Shown here: in pieces, positions 15,704-23,696 of the stretch
Position numbering within the stretch: the first letter of the stretch is position 1
Layout: every line of letters starts with the position of its first letter
DNA from: Fervidicoccaceae archaeon
GTDB lineage: Archaea; Thermoproteota; Thermoprotei_A; Sulfolobales; Fervidicoccaceae
DNA: 64,000 nucleotides
Direction: 5' to 3'
Assembly (NCBI GenBank): GCA_038734945.1
Contig: JAVYOA010000001.1
Location: forward strand, 124,001-188,000
Notes under the pieces: generated by a model
The model's input: the letters and a program-made list of their open reading frames with translations, nothing else
Databases searched by the model: none
Told to the model about the DNA's origin: nothing
Made by a program: the position numbers and the translations under genes

Positions 15704-16786
15704 GTGACTGTGAGTGTTATAAAGGCAGATGTTGGTGGTCTCGCTGGCCACCATGTTGTTCATCCGGATCTGCTAGCTACTGCAACCAGGGTTCTTGGTG
15801 AGGGAAAGGCGAGAGGAGTAATAGAGGATTTCTATGTCACAAATGTCGGAGACGATCTTGAGCTAATAATGACTCACTATGGAGGTGTTGATAATCCAGA
15901 TGTTCACGGACTTGCTTGGGAGGCCTTTAAGGAGGCAACAAAGGTTGCCCAGAGGCTGGGGCTCTATGGAGCGGGACAAGATCTCCTTTCAGATTCCTTC
16001 TCAGGGAATGTTAGAGGGATGGGGCCTGGAGTTGCTGAGATGGATTTCGTTGAGAGACCAAGCGAGCCCATCGTGATCTTCATGGCTGATAAGACTGAGC
16101 CTGGAGCTTTCAATCTGCCATTCTATAAGATCTTCGCTGATCCCTTCAATACCTCTGGGCTAGTCATAGATCCAAAGCTTCATTCTGGCTTCAAGTTCGA
16201 GATCTGGGATCTCATTGAGCACAAGGTGTACTTCTTAAATGCTCCAGAGGACATCTACGACATATTGGCACTCATAGGAACAACGGGTAGATATACAATA
16301 AAGAGAATTTTTAGGAGATCCGATGGAGAGATTGCCGCTGCTGTGAGCAGCGAGAGACTGAACCTAATTGCCGGAAAGTATGTGGGAAAGGATGATCCTG
16401 TTGCAATAGCAAGGGCGCAGAGCGGCTTTCCTGCTCTGGGCGAGATCCTTGAGCCCTTTTCCTTTCCACACCTCGTAGCAGGGTGGATGAGAGGGAGCCA
16501 CAACGGTCCCCTAATGCCCGTATCTCAGAGGGATGCTAGATGTACCAGGTTCGACGGTCCTCCTAGAATTGTAGCACTGGGATTCAATATCAAGGATGGA
16601 AAGCTCATAGGGCCGAGCGATCTCTTCGATGATCCAGCATTCGATGAGGCTAGGAGGCTTGCCCAGAAGATTGCTGATTATATGAGGAGACATGGTCCCT
16701 TCATGCCCCATAGGCTGGGACCGGAGGAGATGGAGTACACAAACCTTCCTCAGGTCCTAAAGAAGCTTGAGGAGAGGAAGGCCTAG
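15704..16786 (+). CDS. fbp: bifunctional fructose-1,6-bisphosphate aldolase/phosphatase (type V)
   Basis: The 360-residue protein is the archaeal gluconeogenic enzyme that both condenses triose phosphates and dephosphorylates FBP. Diagnostic segments are IKADVGGLAGHHVVHPDLL at the N-terminus, GGVDNPDVHGLAWE, GQDLLSDSFSGNVRGMGPG with metal-binding aspartates, ADKTEPGAFNLP and the late GPFMPHRLGPEEMEY. The GTG start is preceded by AGGAGAT, and a palindromic candidate operator lies upstream. It converges on tpiA (4-bp overlap), which makes the triose phosphate pool it uses. Confidence 0.97.
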   Translation: MTVSVIKADVGGLAGHHVVHPDLLATATRVLGEGKARGVIEDFYVTNVGDDLELIMTHYGGVDNPDVHGLAWEAFKEATKVAQRLGLYGAGQDLLSDSFSGNVRGMGPGVAEMDFVERPSEPIVIFMADKTEPGAFNLPFYKIFADPFNTSGLVIDPKLHSGFKFEIWDLIEHKVYFLNAPEDIYDILALIGTTGRYTIKRIFRRSDGEIAAAVSSERLNLIAGKYVGKDDPVAIARAQSGFPALGEILEPFSFPHLVAGWMRGSHNGPLMPVSQRDARCTRFDGPPRIVALGFNIKDGKLIGPSDLFDDPAFDEARRLAQKIADYMRRHGPFMPHRLGPEEMEYTNLPQVLKKLEERKA

Positions 16787-17469
16787 GTTTTTTCCAGGAG
16801 TCCCTCGGAGAGCTCCAGTATTTTTTTCCCAGGATCCGGTGCATTCATGACTGCGCTGGCTACAAGTACTCCTGCTGCTCCAAGCTCTACGGCTCTTCTT
16901 GCATCATCCTTGAAGCTGACTCCTGCACCAACCAGTATTGGTATTCTGCTGGATCCCGCTTTCCTAATCAGCTCAACTGATGCCGTTATAACCTCGGGCT
17001 TTGCCCTCGAAACACTTATGCCAGTTCCAATGAGCTCAGGAGGCTCCACAGCAACCATATCTGGAGATAGAACGGAAATGGCTGCTGCTGTTCTTGGTGT
17101 AGAAGCGCATGCTATTGAAATTAAGCCAGCATTCCTCAGCATATCCACTGCATCTTCTATCTCCGAGAGGAGCATCCTTCTTTCGCTGTGATTTATCAGG
17201 GATCCCTTCCCTCCTGCAGATGATATCATCTTAGCTGTAATGCGTCCAGTGGCCGCGCTTTCTGCTATAGGATCAATGTGCTGCGCTACTACTTCCAGCT
17301 CAACTCTTTCTGCTATTGACCTAATCTCTGTGAATGGCACAGCAAGAATCGTTCTGACGCCTGTGCTTTTCGAAGCTTTTTCAGCCTGCTTAGCAATAGC
17401 CAGTCCCTTTTCTCCATAGCTGGTGGGGAATGATTTGTAGTTTATTACGAGGATCCTCTCCTCTGCCAA
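16783..17469 (-). CDS. tpiA: triosephosphate isomerase (archaeal type)
   Basis: At 228 residues it is the short archaeal TIM barrel. Catalytic residues are visible: K12 in VINYKSF, H94 in INHSERR and E142 in AVEPPELIGTG, with the phosphate loop GAGVSFKDD near the end. It interconverts DHAP and glyceraldehyde-3-phosphate in the same pathway as fbp, which lies convergently and overlaps by 4 bp. Confidence 0.97.
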   Translation of the reverse strand: MAEERILVINYKSFPTSYGEKGLAIAKQAEKASKSTGVRTILAVPFTEIRSIAERVELEVVAQHIDPIAESAATGRITAKMISSAGGKGSLINHSERRMLLSEIEDAVDMLRNAGLISIACASTPRTAAAISVLSPDMVAVEPPELIGTGISVSRAKPEVITASVELIRKAGSSRIPILVGAGVSFKDDARRAVELGAAGVLVASAVMNAPDPGKKILELSEGLLEKT

Positions 17470-17600
17470 GGAGCATCAGCTCCAAAAGCTCTTTGTTTTC
17501 TCTGCTTATTTTGCTTACTGTCTTTTGTTCAATGAAATAGATGCTTGGGAATCAAAGAAACTTGCAAAGATTTATGGAGAGAGGGGTACTGTTGGAGATC

Positions 17601-18254
17601 TCATGAGATCTTTGTTGATTCGTAGCACACAAAAGATCCTTCTTCTCCTTCCAGGGGATCCTCCTGAGCTGGCTTCTTTCCTGGGCTGTAGCGGAGAACG
17701 CTGGCTGCCCTAACAACGTTGAGTTTTTCCTCTTTGAGCATTGATTTCACCTGCTCCCTTGTATAGAAAACAGCATTTGCATAGAAGATGCTCTCTCCGG
17801 CCCTCTTCCTTTTCTCATAGAACTGCCCCCATTCCGAGTCGAGCGGAACAATGCAGGTTATGAGCCTTCCTCCGTGCTTGAGCACCCTAGCAGCTTCGCT
17901 TAGAGTTTTTCTGGGATTGTTTACGAAGCACAGAGTTACTATTAGATATGCTGTTCGAAAGGACTCGTTTCTGAAGGGCAGGTGCTCTGCTACTCCCCTC
18001 ACCACCTCAATTCCTCTGGCTGCTGAGAGTGAAAGTGCAGAAGTGGAGGGATCTATGCCTGTTTCAACGCCCAAGGGGGCAGCGAATCTTCCAGTTCCAA
18101 CGCCAATTTCGATGCAGGGCTTGCTGCAGGGAAAGCTCTCTGTGAGCTTCAGCTCGCTTTCATATATTATCCTCTGCCTCTCAAACCATTCATCGTATTC
18201 CTCTATCCTCTCATCAAAGACTCTGAATGTTCTCTCCTCTCTTGGAGATTCCAA
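17601..18254 (-). CDS. SAM-dependent class I methyltransferase
   Basis: The 217-residue protein has a Rossmann methyltransferase core of the Methyltransf_11/UbiE kind. Motif I is CIEIGVGTGRFAAPLGV (about 47-63), followed by the acidic ribose-binding GIDPS, VRGVAEHLPF (motif II region) and AARVLKHGGRLI (motif III). The substrate cannot be read from the sequence. About 130 bp of weakly informative sequence separates it from tpiA on the same strand. Confidence 0.85.
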   Translation of the reverse strand: MESPREERTFRVFDERIEEYDEWFERQRIIYESELKLTESFPCSKPCIEIGVGTGRFAAPLGVETGIDPSTSALSLSAARGIEVVRGVAEHLPFRNESFRTAYLIVTLCFVNNPRKTLSEAARVLKHGGRLITCIVPLDSEWGQFYEKRKRAGESIFYANAVFYTREQVKSMLKEEKLNVVRAASVLRYSPGKKPAQEDPLEGEEGSFVCYESTKIS

Positions 18255-18321
18255 AGCAGCAGCACCGCTCTATTTTTACTGCATATTTACTTTTATGTCC
18301 CATTGTTATTTCTCTTTCTAC

Positions 18322-19191
18322 TTATTTCTCGAGTATTTGATTCGATGCTTCCCAGGCCCTCCTTTCAGATAGAATTACTGGAGATTTTCTAGGAACGCCC
18401 AGAGCTCTTGCTATTACTGGGCACTTCGCTCTAAGCAGAAATATGGCTTTATTCTCCAGCCACCTTCCTGAATCTATGTAGCCTTCAAGGTTTGCTATGC
18501 CCTTTGAAATTACGATGTCCGAATCGAGCATTGCCCTCCATGCATCATTGCTTGGATGCGCTTTATATAGGGGCGGTAAGTTCCATTTGGATCGGATTGC
18601 ACCAATGCTTCCATTGAGATGCCTGAGCACCTCTGAATATGTAGCATCTATCTCGTAGGGATCCTCCCTAAGCACGAGGAGGATCTCATATCCGAGGGAG
18701 GAGAGCTTGCTTGCTACAAATAGATCGAAGATTATCTCTCCGGAATTATCAGGCACGTATGCTATTTTCTTGATGCCTTTCCAGTTTATTGTTCTCGAGT
18801 CGTCTATTGCTGGTGGTTCAAACAGATCCTGCTCTTTTGTTGCTTTTAGATCGTAGCTATATCCGAGAACGCTTGTATCGAATATGTTTGCTGCTGCAGC
18901 TAGCTTGAGGAGCTCAGCTTCATTCCAATCCACAATATCCTTAATTCTTTCAAGGAGTTCCTTGGCCAGCTCATTCAGCTTTGCTTTGTGCTCATAGTAG
19001 GGATCGCGGTTTCCGGAGAGCTCTGAAACTATTCTGAAGCTCAGCGAGAAGGCCTCGCTTCTTGGCTTCCTCAAAAGTGCAGAGATGGCATTTAAAAGAG
19101 CGGAATATCCTTCTTCCATGATCCCTGCTTCCTTAAGATCGTTGATTCTGCTCCCTACTAGGCATGAAATGCAATCTCTCGGTCTATTCAT
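18322..19191 (-). CDS. DUF89/ARMT1-like damage-control phosphatase
   Basis: The 289-residue protein matches DUF89: N-terminal RDCISCLVGSRI with C7 and C10, then the metal-binding PDNSGEIIFD motif (about 157-166) and SKGIANLEGYID near 240. Related enzymes remove phosphate from damaged or unwanted sugar phosphates. It is the last gene of the serA-aminotransferase-DUF89 operon, overlapping the aminotransferase gene by 4 bp. It may clean up side products of phosphoserine or sugar-phosphate metabolism; the exact substrate is not visible. Confidence 0.87.
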   Translation of the reverse strand: MNRPRDCISCLVGSRINDLKEAGIMEEGYSALLNAISALLRKPRSEAFSLSFRIVSELSGNRDPYYEHKAKLNELAKELLERIKDIVDWNEAELLKLAAAANIFDTSVLGYSYDLKATKEQDLFEPPAIDDSRTINWKGIKKIAYVPDNSGEIIFDLFVASKLSSLGYEILLVLREDPYEIDATYSEVLRHLNGSIGAIRSKWNLPPLYKAHPSNDAWRAMLDSDIVISKGIANLEGYIDSGRWLENKAIFLLRAKCPVIARALGVPRKSPVILSERRAWEASNQILEK

Positions 19192-20264
19192 GCTTGTTCT
19201 TCCTCTATTCTTTCCATTTCTCCAATGAGCTTCCTCACGTGCTCCTCTGTGATGTACCCCATTACCCCAACTCTCAGGATTTTCTCCTTCAGATCTCCCA
19301 TACCAGTAGCAACATAGATTCCCCTTTTCTTGAGATTTTCTGCTATTTCAATTGAGCTCCTTCCCCTGGGAGGAACAAGTGCAGCAACTGTATGTGCCCT
19401 GACCTCCTCGGAGGGTAGCGGTGAATAGCCCAACCTCCCAGCCTCATTATACAGCAGAGAGCTTGCCCTCTGTATTCTACTCCATCTTTCCTCCTTTCCC
19501 TCCTCTCTGAGGATTCTCAGCGCCTCTGCTAGACCATACATGAGGTTGATAGCTGGTGTGAAGGGCGTTTCCCTTTTTTCCAGAAATTTCAAATACTTAC
19601 AGAGATCCAGGTATGACGGCTTTGAGCTTGTTCTGCATGCTATCCTTGATGCCTCGCTTGAGAGAGCAACAATAGATAATCCAGGAGGTCCTCCAAGGCC
19701 TTTCTGAGAGCAGCTGGCAACCGCGAATATGTTCCAGCTGCTCATTCTCAGCTCCTCTCCTCCAAGGGATGATACTGCATCTAGGAGAAGCTGTGCTCCC
19801 ATCTCCTCTGAGAGCCTTGATAGCCTCTCCAAATAGCTTATAATTGCTCCTGTGCTCGTCTCGACATGCACTGTAGCTATGTATTTTGGCTTGAAGCGCT
19901 CGGCTGCCTCTGCAACTTCAGCAAATGATGGTGCGCTGCCTGGGGGGCTCTTCAGCGTTTCCAGCCTTGCTCCCCTGCTTTCCAGGCTCTCTCTCATTCT
20001 CCTCCCAAACTCTCCAAATTCCAGCACAAGGACTCTATCTCCTGGATTCACTAGGGAGTATATCATTGCCTCAACTCCAAGCGTTCCTGAGCCGGTAAGC
20101 AGCAGTGCTTTCTCTTCCCCGTTCCCCCCAACGCTCCACTTCAGATCTTCCAGGATTGATGTTAGCAGATTGGAAAACTTCTCGGATCGATGGGAAACTA
20201 CCTGCATAGCTATAGCTTTCAGAACTCTCTCGTGAAGCTCCACTGGTCCGGGAACCAGTATCAC
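19188..20264 (-). CDS. class V aminotransferase (alanine-glyoxylate / serine-pyruvate type)
   Basis: The 358-residue PLP enzyme has the class V pattern: PGPVELHERVLKAIA at the start, LLTGSGTLGVEAM, VHVETSTGAI, LLDAVSSLGGEEL and the Schiff-base lysine in SCSQKGLGGPPG (about 190). It overlaps serA by 4 bp. In archaea such enzymes paired with SerA are proposed to transaminate phosphohydroxypyruvate or hydroxypyruvate in serine synthesis, so a serine role is more likely than glyoxylate detoxification here. Confidence 0.9.
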   Translation of the reverse strand: MILVPGPVELHERVLKAIAMQVVSHRSEKFSNLLTSILEDLKWSVGGNGEEKALLLTGSGTLGVEAMIYSLVNPGDRVLVLEFGEFGRRMRESLESRGARLETLKSPPGSAPSFAEVAEAAERFKPKYIATVHVETSTGAIISYLERLSRLSEEMGAQLLLDAVSSLGGEELRMSSWNIFAVASCSQKGLGGPPGLSIVALSSEASRIACRTSSKPSYLDLCKYLKFLEKRETPFTPAINLMYGLAEALRILREEGKEERWSRIQRASSLLYNEAGRLGYSPLPSEEVRAHTVAALVPPRGRSSIEIAENLKKRGIYVATGMGDLKEKILRVGVMGYITEEHVRKLIGEMERIEEEQA

Positions 20265-21190
20265 TCTTCCACCCTCCTGAGCTTTCTCTCAATTGCTTCT
20301 GCGATCTCCAAGGCTATCCTCCTCTGAGCCTCAACTGTTTGGCTCCCAATGTGAGGAGTTACCACAACATTTGGATGCTTGATGAGCTCCATCTCCAGCT
20401 CTCCAGGCGGCTCTCGCTCCAGGACGTCGAGGGCTGCCCCTCCCAGCTTTCCCACCTTCAGCGCCTCCAGAAGTGCCTCCTGATCTACTATTGAGCCTCT
20501 TGATGTGTTTATGAGAAGGGCTCCATTCTTCATTAGGAAAATTTCCCTCTTCCCAATCAGCCTGTGCGTCTCCTTTGTCAGAGGAACGTGCAATGTCACA
20601 ATGTCTGATGAGCGCAGGAGGTCCTCCAGGCTGTCGGCAAGCTTTATTCCATGTAGCTCGTTCAGTGCTTCCTTTCTCACATCATATGCTATTACTTCCA
20701 TTCCCAGACATCTGCAGAGCCTGGCTACTTCCCTACCTATTCTTCCGATTCCAATGATTCCTGCTACTTTTCCTCTCAGCTCGATCCCCTCGACCTTTTC
20801 CCATCTGCCCTCCCTCGTGAGCTGCATGGCCGTGTTTATTTTTCTTGCGAGAACCAGCATGAGGGCAACTGTGAGCTCCGCAACAGAAACGGCAGGGGCT
20901 GCTGGTGATGTAATTATTTCTATTTTCCTCGCCGCAGCCTCCTCAACATCTATGTTGTCAACGCCTACGCCAGCCCTAGCAATAAGCTTGAGATTCTTTC
21001 CTTTCTTGATGACTTCTGCATCTATTTTCGTTCTGCTTCTCACAACAACTGCATCGAACTTCTCGATTTCCTCTAGAAGTTTTTCCCTTGAGATTCCTGG
21101 AGAATAGAGAACTTCAAACCCCCTTCTCTCCAGTTCCTCTGCGAGAGTTCTGTCTACTCTGTCTGCTATGAGAATCCTTTCCTTTTTAAT
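20261..21190 (-). CDS. serA: D-3-phosphoglycerate dehydrogenase (ATT start proposed)
   Basis: The D-2-hydroxyacid dehydrogenase has AGVGVDNID, the NAD-binding GIIGIGRIGREVA, the catalytic Arg in INTSRGSIVD, Glu in LDVLEREP and His in TPHIGSQT. It oxidises 3-phosphoglycerate, the first step of serine synthesis. The first GTG (21043) lies inside the substrate domain. The frame continues upstream for 49 codons with perfectly family-like sequence (KKERILIADRVDRTLAEEL) and meets no ATG, GTG or TTG. ATT at 21188-21190 sits exactly where homologues start. No ACT domain is present; this is the short form (~309 residues). Confidence 0.9.
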   Translation of the reverse strand: MKKERILIADRVDRTLAEELERRGFEVLYSPGISREKLLEEIEKFDAVVVRSRTKIDAEVIKKGKNLKLIARAGVGVDNIDVEEAAARKIEIITSPAAPAVSVAELTVALMLVLARKINTAMQLTREGRWEKVEGIELRGKVAGIIGIGRIGREVARLCRCLGMEVIAYDVRKEALNELHGIKLADSLEDLLRSSDIVTLHVPLTKETHRLIGKREIFLMKNGALLINTSRGSIVDQEALLEALKVGKLGGAALDVLEREPPGELEMELIKHPNVVVTPHIGSQTVEAQRRIALEIAEAIERKLRRVEE

Positions 21191-21234
21191 ATGTGGGGAG
21201 TTCTGTGAATCGGGAACGACGACAAAGAGGCAAA

Positions 21235-21275
21235 CACCTCACGGTGTTCTCTTTATTTTTGGGTATAAATTTAAA
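21235..21275 (-). promoter_or_regulatory. serA promoter with possible leader peptide start
   Basis: On the minus strand AATTTATACCC (about 21272-21262) is a TATA-like box predicting a transcript start near 21243. GTG at 21242-21240 would open an 18-codon ORF (MRCLPLCRRSRFTELPTY) whose TAA overlaps the proposed ATT start of serA. Confidence 0.35.
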
Positions 21276-21335
21276 AATTTTTGTGTTTTTCAAAATTTCC
21301 GCTTAGAGCTTTTCAGCTATGATGCATGCTGTACT

Positions 21336-21944
21336 TTAGGAAGAAGCTGTTATGTTGCTCGGCTGCTGTGTTGTGGTATTTGTTTCCCCCGCGATTGAGC
21401 GCAGATGCTGATATATGGCATTTGATATTGTTTGATTCAGGAGCTGCGCGGAAAATGTTCCGCTCGAGGTGACTGGGGGAAAGTCCATATAAAGGAATGT
21501 TCCGTTGCTTATCAGCATAAGGTATGGAGTTCCAAAGTACTGGCCCAGCGCATTTTCAATAGCACTGTATGTTGCCTTTGCAGAGGGATCCGAGCAGCTT
21601 GAAGAGAAGAATGTGCACACTATCTCAACAGGTGTTATGTTGTAGGGAGATTTTGGAAGGTAGCTCTTGAAGTACTCGCTCCAGACAGTATCGAATTGCT
21701 GGCAGGCAGGACAGTTCAAGTTTCTAAAGTAGATGAGGTAGGTTCCTTCTCCTTCTGGAAGCCAAAGAGTCCCGTTGCTGTTTATCTTCTTCCATTGCCC
21801 CCCACTGTATTCATAGATGCCCTCCACGTTGACCAGAGGGTTTGTTCCAATTCCTGTTATCACTGGAATTATGACTGAGAGGATCATGACTGCAATGAGC
21901 AGAAAGCCTGCAGCAATAACTCCTATTTGCTTGTAGTTAGGCAT
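21336..21944 (-). CDS. membrane-anchored thioredoxin-fold protein (CPAC)
   Basis: The 202-residue protein has one N-terminal membrane segment (about 7-30) and an extracytoplasmic thioredoxin-like domain. The redox motif is C78-P-A-C81 in FRNLNCPACQQF, and the cis-Pro region is FGTPYLML (about 145). Two further cysteines (VCTFFSSSC) may form a second disulfide, and the C-tail is Thr/Asn-rich with sequons. It probably makes or isomerises disulfides in secreted proteins. It is transcribed alone. Confidence 0.82.
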   Translation of the reverse strand: MPNYKQIGVIAAGFLLIAVMILSVIIPVITGIGTNPLVNVEGIYEYSGGQWKKINSNGTLWLPEGEGTYLIYFRNLNCPACQQFDTVWSEYFKSYLPKSPYNITPVEIVCTFFSSSCSDPSAKATYSAIENALGQYFGTPYLMLISNGTFLYMDFPPVTSSGTFSAQLLNQTISNAIYQHLRSIAGETNTTTQQPSNITASS

Positions 21945-22116
21945 TCCCCATCTTCTCTCAAATTGTTCTAAAAGCTCTCATTCTGGGATTTTAAATGTTC
22001 GTGGTTGATTCCCGAGGAAAACCCTTTTTATGGATGCTTTTTTACTTTTACTTGTTTGTGTTATGACAGTTGGGCTTTTCTGCTAGCATTTTTTAAAGCT
22101 GTGAGAGGAGAAGGAA

Positions 22117-22260
22117 TTGAAGGAGAAAGGAAGGGTGGAGATCTGGGGAAAAATAGCATATCTGAGAACTGAAAGGGGAAAGGAGGCACTCATTCCAATA
22201 AACGATCTGTGCTCAATGGCTGAGAGGCTCGAAGTAGAGCTGGAGAATTATAAGTGCTAA
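22117..22260 (+). CDS. small protein of 47 residues (unrecognised)
   Basis: TTG 22117 opens a frame ending at TAA 22258-22260 that reads like a real protein: VEIWGKIAYLRTERGKEALI followed by PINDLCSMAERLEVELENYK-C. AGGAG lies at about 22106-22110, six bases upstream, and TTTTTAAA at 22089-22096 is a possible TATA box. The fold may be a strand-helix unit with one Cys near the middle and one at the C-terminus. It converges on trpS, overlapping its last 4 bp. It is below the usual ORF-size cutoff. Confidence 0.5.
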   Translation: MKEKGRVEIWGKIAYLRTERGKEALIPINDLCSMAERLEVELENYKC

Positions 22261-23375
22261 AACGATGGAATGTCCACTATCTTCTCAGCTTCATCCTTGG
22301 CAAGTTCGAGCTTTTTCTGATGCTCTTCCAGCCATTTGAGAAGCTTCTCTACAGCCATCTTCTTGTCTTCTCCACATAATAGCTGTCCTCTTCTGCATCT
22401 GGAGTATATGTCAAGGAGATCTTCGTCCTTTGGTAATAAATGATAGAGATACATTTCATATACGCTGCACTTCTCCGGCTCTCCTCCTAGCTTCCTCTGT
22501 TCCTCCACTGTCGCTCTTCCTCCTGTAAGTGCCTTCATCAGCTTAGATGCTGCTACATCAGGAGGATCCGAGAGAAATATTGCCGAGTCAGGCCTGCTGC
22601 TGCTCATCTTTCCTCCATCGAGCCCTGTCATGAACCTGTGATATGTGCTGGCTGGCCTCCTGAGCTTGAGCTCACTTGAAAATCTATCTGCTATATCCCT
22701 CGTGAATCTGAGGTGGGGGTCCTGATCTGCTCCGACAGGAACGAAAACGTGTTGATACCCTCCATATTCCTCAAGCATGGGATGGAGAATGTCTGCAGCC
22801 TGAAGAAGGACTGCTGTTATTTTTGATGGGGTAACCTCGCCATATATAGCATTGAACTCTGCTGCTGTCACCTTCTGGCTGAACATGTTGGCTAGTCTGT
22901 AGTAAGGAGCATCCATGTTGCTCTGAAAATATATTCTCAAGTTTCTTTTCTGCAGCCCCAGAGCAAGGGCATTTGCTACATATTCATCGATGGCAATTCT
23001 TATGAGCTCCTTTCTGTCCATTTTCCTTACTGCATATGCTTCCATGTCAGCGATTGCCAGAATTATGTCCACTCCTCTCTCCTGCCAATATATTATTTGA
23101 TCCAAGAGCATCTTGTGGCCGAAATGCAGCTTACCGCTTGGCATGAATCCTGTGAGAAGCGCCACTTTTTCCCTTTTCTCCATAGCATCCAGTATCTGGT
23201 CAAAGTCCCTGTGACCAAATATAACTCCTCTTCTCATTAGAATGCTTGGAGACTTTATTCTTGGAAGTAGCTCCCTAAAAGGGCGAATACCAAATAGGTT
23301 GAACAGCTTCTCATAGTCTGCGATCTGCGAATATCCCCAGGGATCTAGCTTTATTTCCTCCTTCCTTTCCTCCAA
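22257..23375 (-). CDS. trpS: tryptophan-tRNA ligase
   Basis: The 372-residue class I synthetase charges tRNA-Trp. The HIGH-type motif is MPSGKLHFGHKML (about 82-94) and the KMSKS loop is GGKMSSSRPDSAIF (about 253-266). The archaeal/eukaryal-type N-terminal segment (LDPWGYSQIADYEKLFNLFGI) is present. It is transcribed away from the candidate replication origin that begins immediately upstream of its start. Confidence 0.96.
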   Translation of the reverse strand: MEERKEEIKLDPWGYSQIADYEKLFNLFGIRPFRELLPRIKSPSILMRRGVIFGHRDFDQILDAMEKREKVALLTGFMPSGKLHFGHKMLLDQIIYWQERGVDIILAIADMEAYAVRKMDRKELIRIAIDEYVANALALGLQKRNLRIYFQSNMDAPYYRLANMFSQKVTAAEFNAIYGEVTPSKITAVLLQAADILHPMLEEYGGYQHVFVPVGADQDPHLRFTRDIADRFSSELKLRRPASTYHRFMTGLDGGKMSSSRPDSAIFLSDPPDVAASKLMKALTGGRATVEEQRKLGGEPEKCSVYEMYLYHLLPKDEDLLDIYSRCRRGQLLCGEDKKMAVEKLLKWLEEHQKKLELAKDEAEKIVDIPSF

Positions 23376-23433
23376 GACCGAACACCTTGAAGTGTTATGT
23401 TGTTTTGCTGAAAGCGTTTATATTGTTTCCAGA

Positions 23434-23457
23434 TGTTCCACAGGAAGTAGAGGGGTT
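23434..23457 (+). other. ORB-like box 1
   Basis: TTCCACAGGAAGTAGAGGGG begins at 23436. It has the best dyad of the four (TTCC-ACA-GGAA) followed by GTAGAGGGG. The G-string points right, towards the A/T-rich patch. Confidence 0.65.
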
Positions 23458-23491
23458 AGCAGGAGGTGAGAGAGGAGGGATCGAATGTCTT

Positions 23492-23509
23492 GTTAACTCC
23501 CCAGTTAAC
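23492..23509. repeat. inverted repeat GTTAACT-CCCC-AGTTAAC (copy 1)
   Basis: Seven-base arms flank a CCCC spacer, immediately left of ORB-like box 2. A second copy (17 of 18 bases, opposite orientation) lies at 27042-27058. It is probably a protein-binding site. Confidence 0.6.
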
Positions 23510-23510
23510 A

Positions 23511-23531
23511 CCCCTCCATTTCATGTGGAGC
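23511..23531 (-). other. ORB-like box 2
   Basis: On the minus strand this reads CTCCACATGAAATGGAGGGG. It is in inverted orientation to box 1 and lies next to the inverted repeat. Confidence 0.62.
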
Positions 23532-23561
23532 TCCTGGAGCTTTTGTTGCCCATAACCCTCA

Positions 23562-23586
23562 CACCCCTCTATTTCATATGGAAAGC
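23562..23586 (-). other. ORB-like box 3
   Basis: On the minus strand this reads TTTCCATATGAAATAGAGGGG. It has the same orientation as box 2 and is separated from it by about 30 bp. Boxes 2 and 3 share ACACCCCTCYATTTCATRTGG as seen on the plus strand. Confidence 0.62.
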
Positions 23587-23671
23587 ACTTTTCATTGATG
23601 GTGAAGAAGAAGCTCTCTCTATGAGTTTGTATAAACTTCAAATTTTAATTTTGGAATAGAGAAAAGGCTAA

Positions 23672-23696
23672 TGATCCAATAGAAGTAGAGGGGGGC
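23672..23696 (+). other. ORB-like box 4
   Basis: ATCCAATAGAAGTAGAGGGG begins at 23674, in the same orientation as box 1. It has a weaker dyad but an identical GAAGTAGAGGGG half. It abuts the dcd stop codon. Confidence 0.58.

Larger units (their letters stand above)
23376..23695. other. intergenic region with candidate replication origin (ORB cluster)
   Basis: This 320-bp gene-free stretch between trpS and dcd holds four copies of a motif with consensus TCCANANGAARTRGAGGGG, two in each orientation. It also has an inverted repeat at 23492-23509 and an A/T-rich patch at about 23628-23660 that could unwind. The motif has the layout of archaeal origin recognition boxes bound by Orc1/Cdc6: an imperfect TTCCA/GGAA dyad followed by a G-string. 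No cdc6/orc1 gene is in the window. The forward frame of 90 codons across it is not credible coding sequence. Confidence 0.7.

Noticed and set aside
17525-17713. A 62-codon forward frame between tpiA and the methyltransferase
   Set aside because: The first half looks protein-like, but there is no SD, the second half is antisense to the methyltransferase gene, and no TATA box is seen upstream.
23387-23659. A 90-codon forward frame crossing the ORB-like boxes
   Set aside because: Its sequence is dictated by the repeated boxes and inverted repeat, has no SD, and runs antisense out of the trpS start region; it does not look like a protein.
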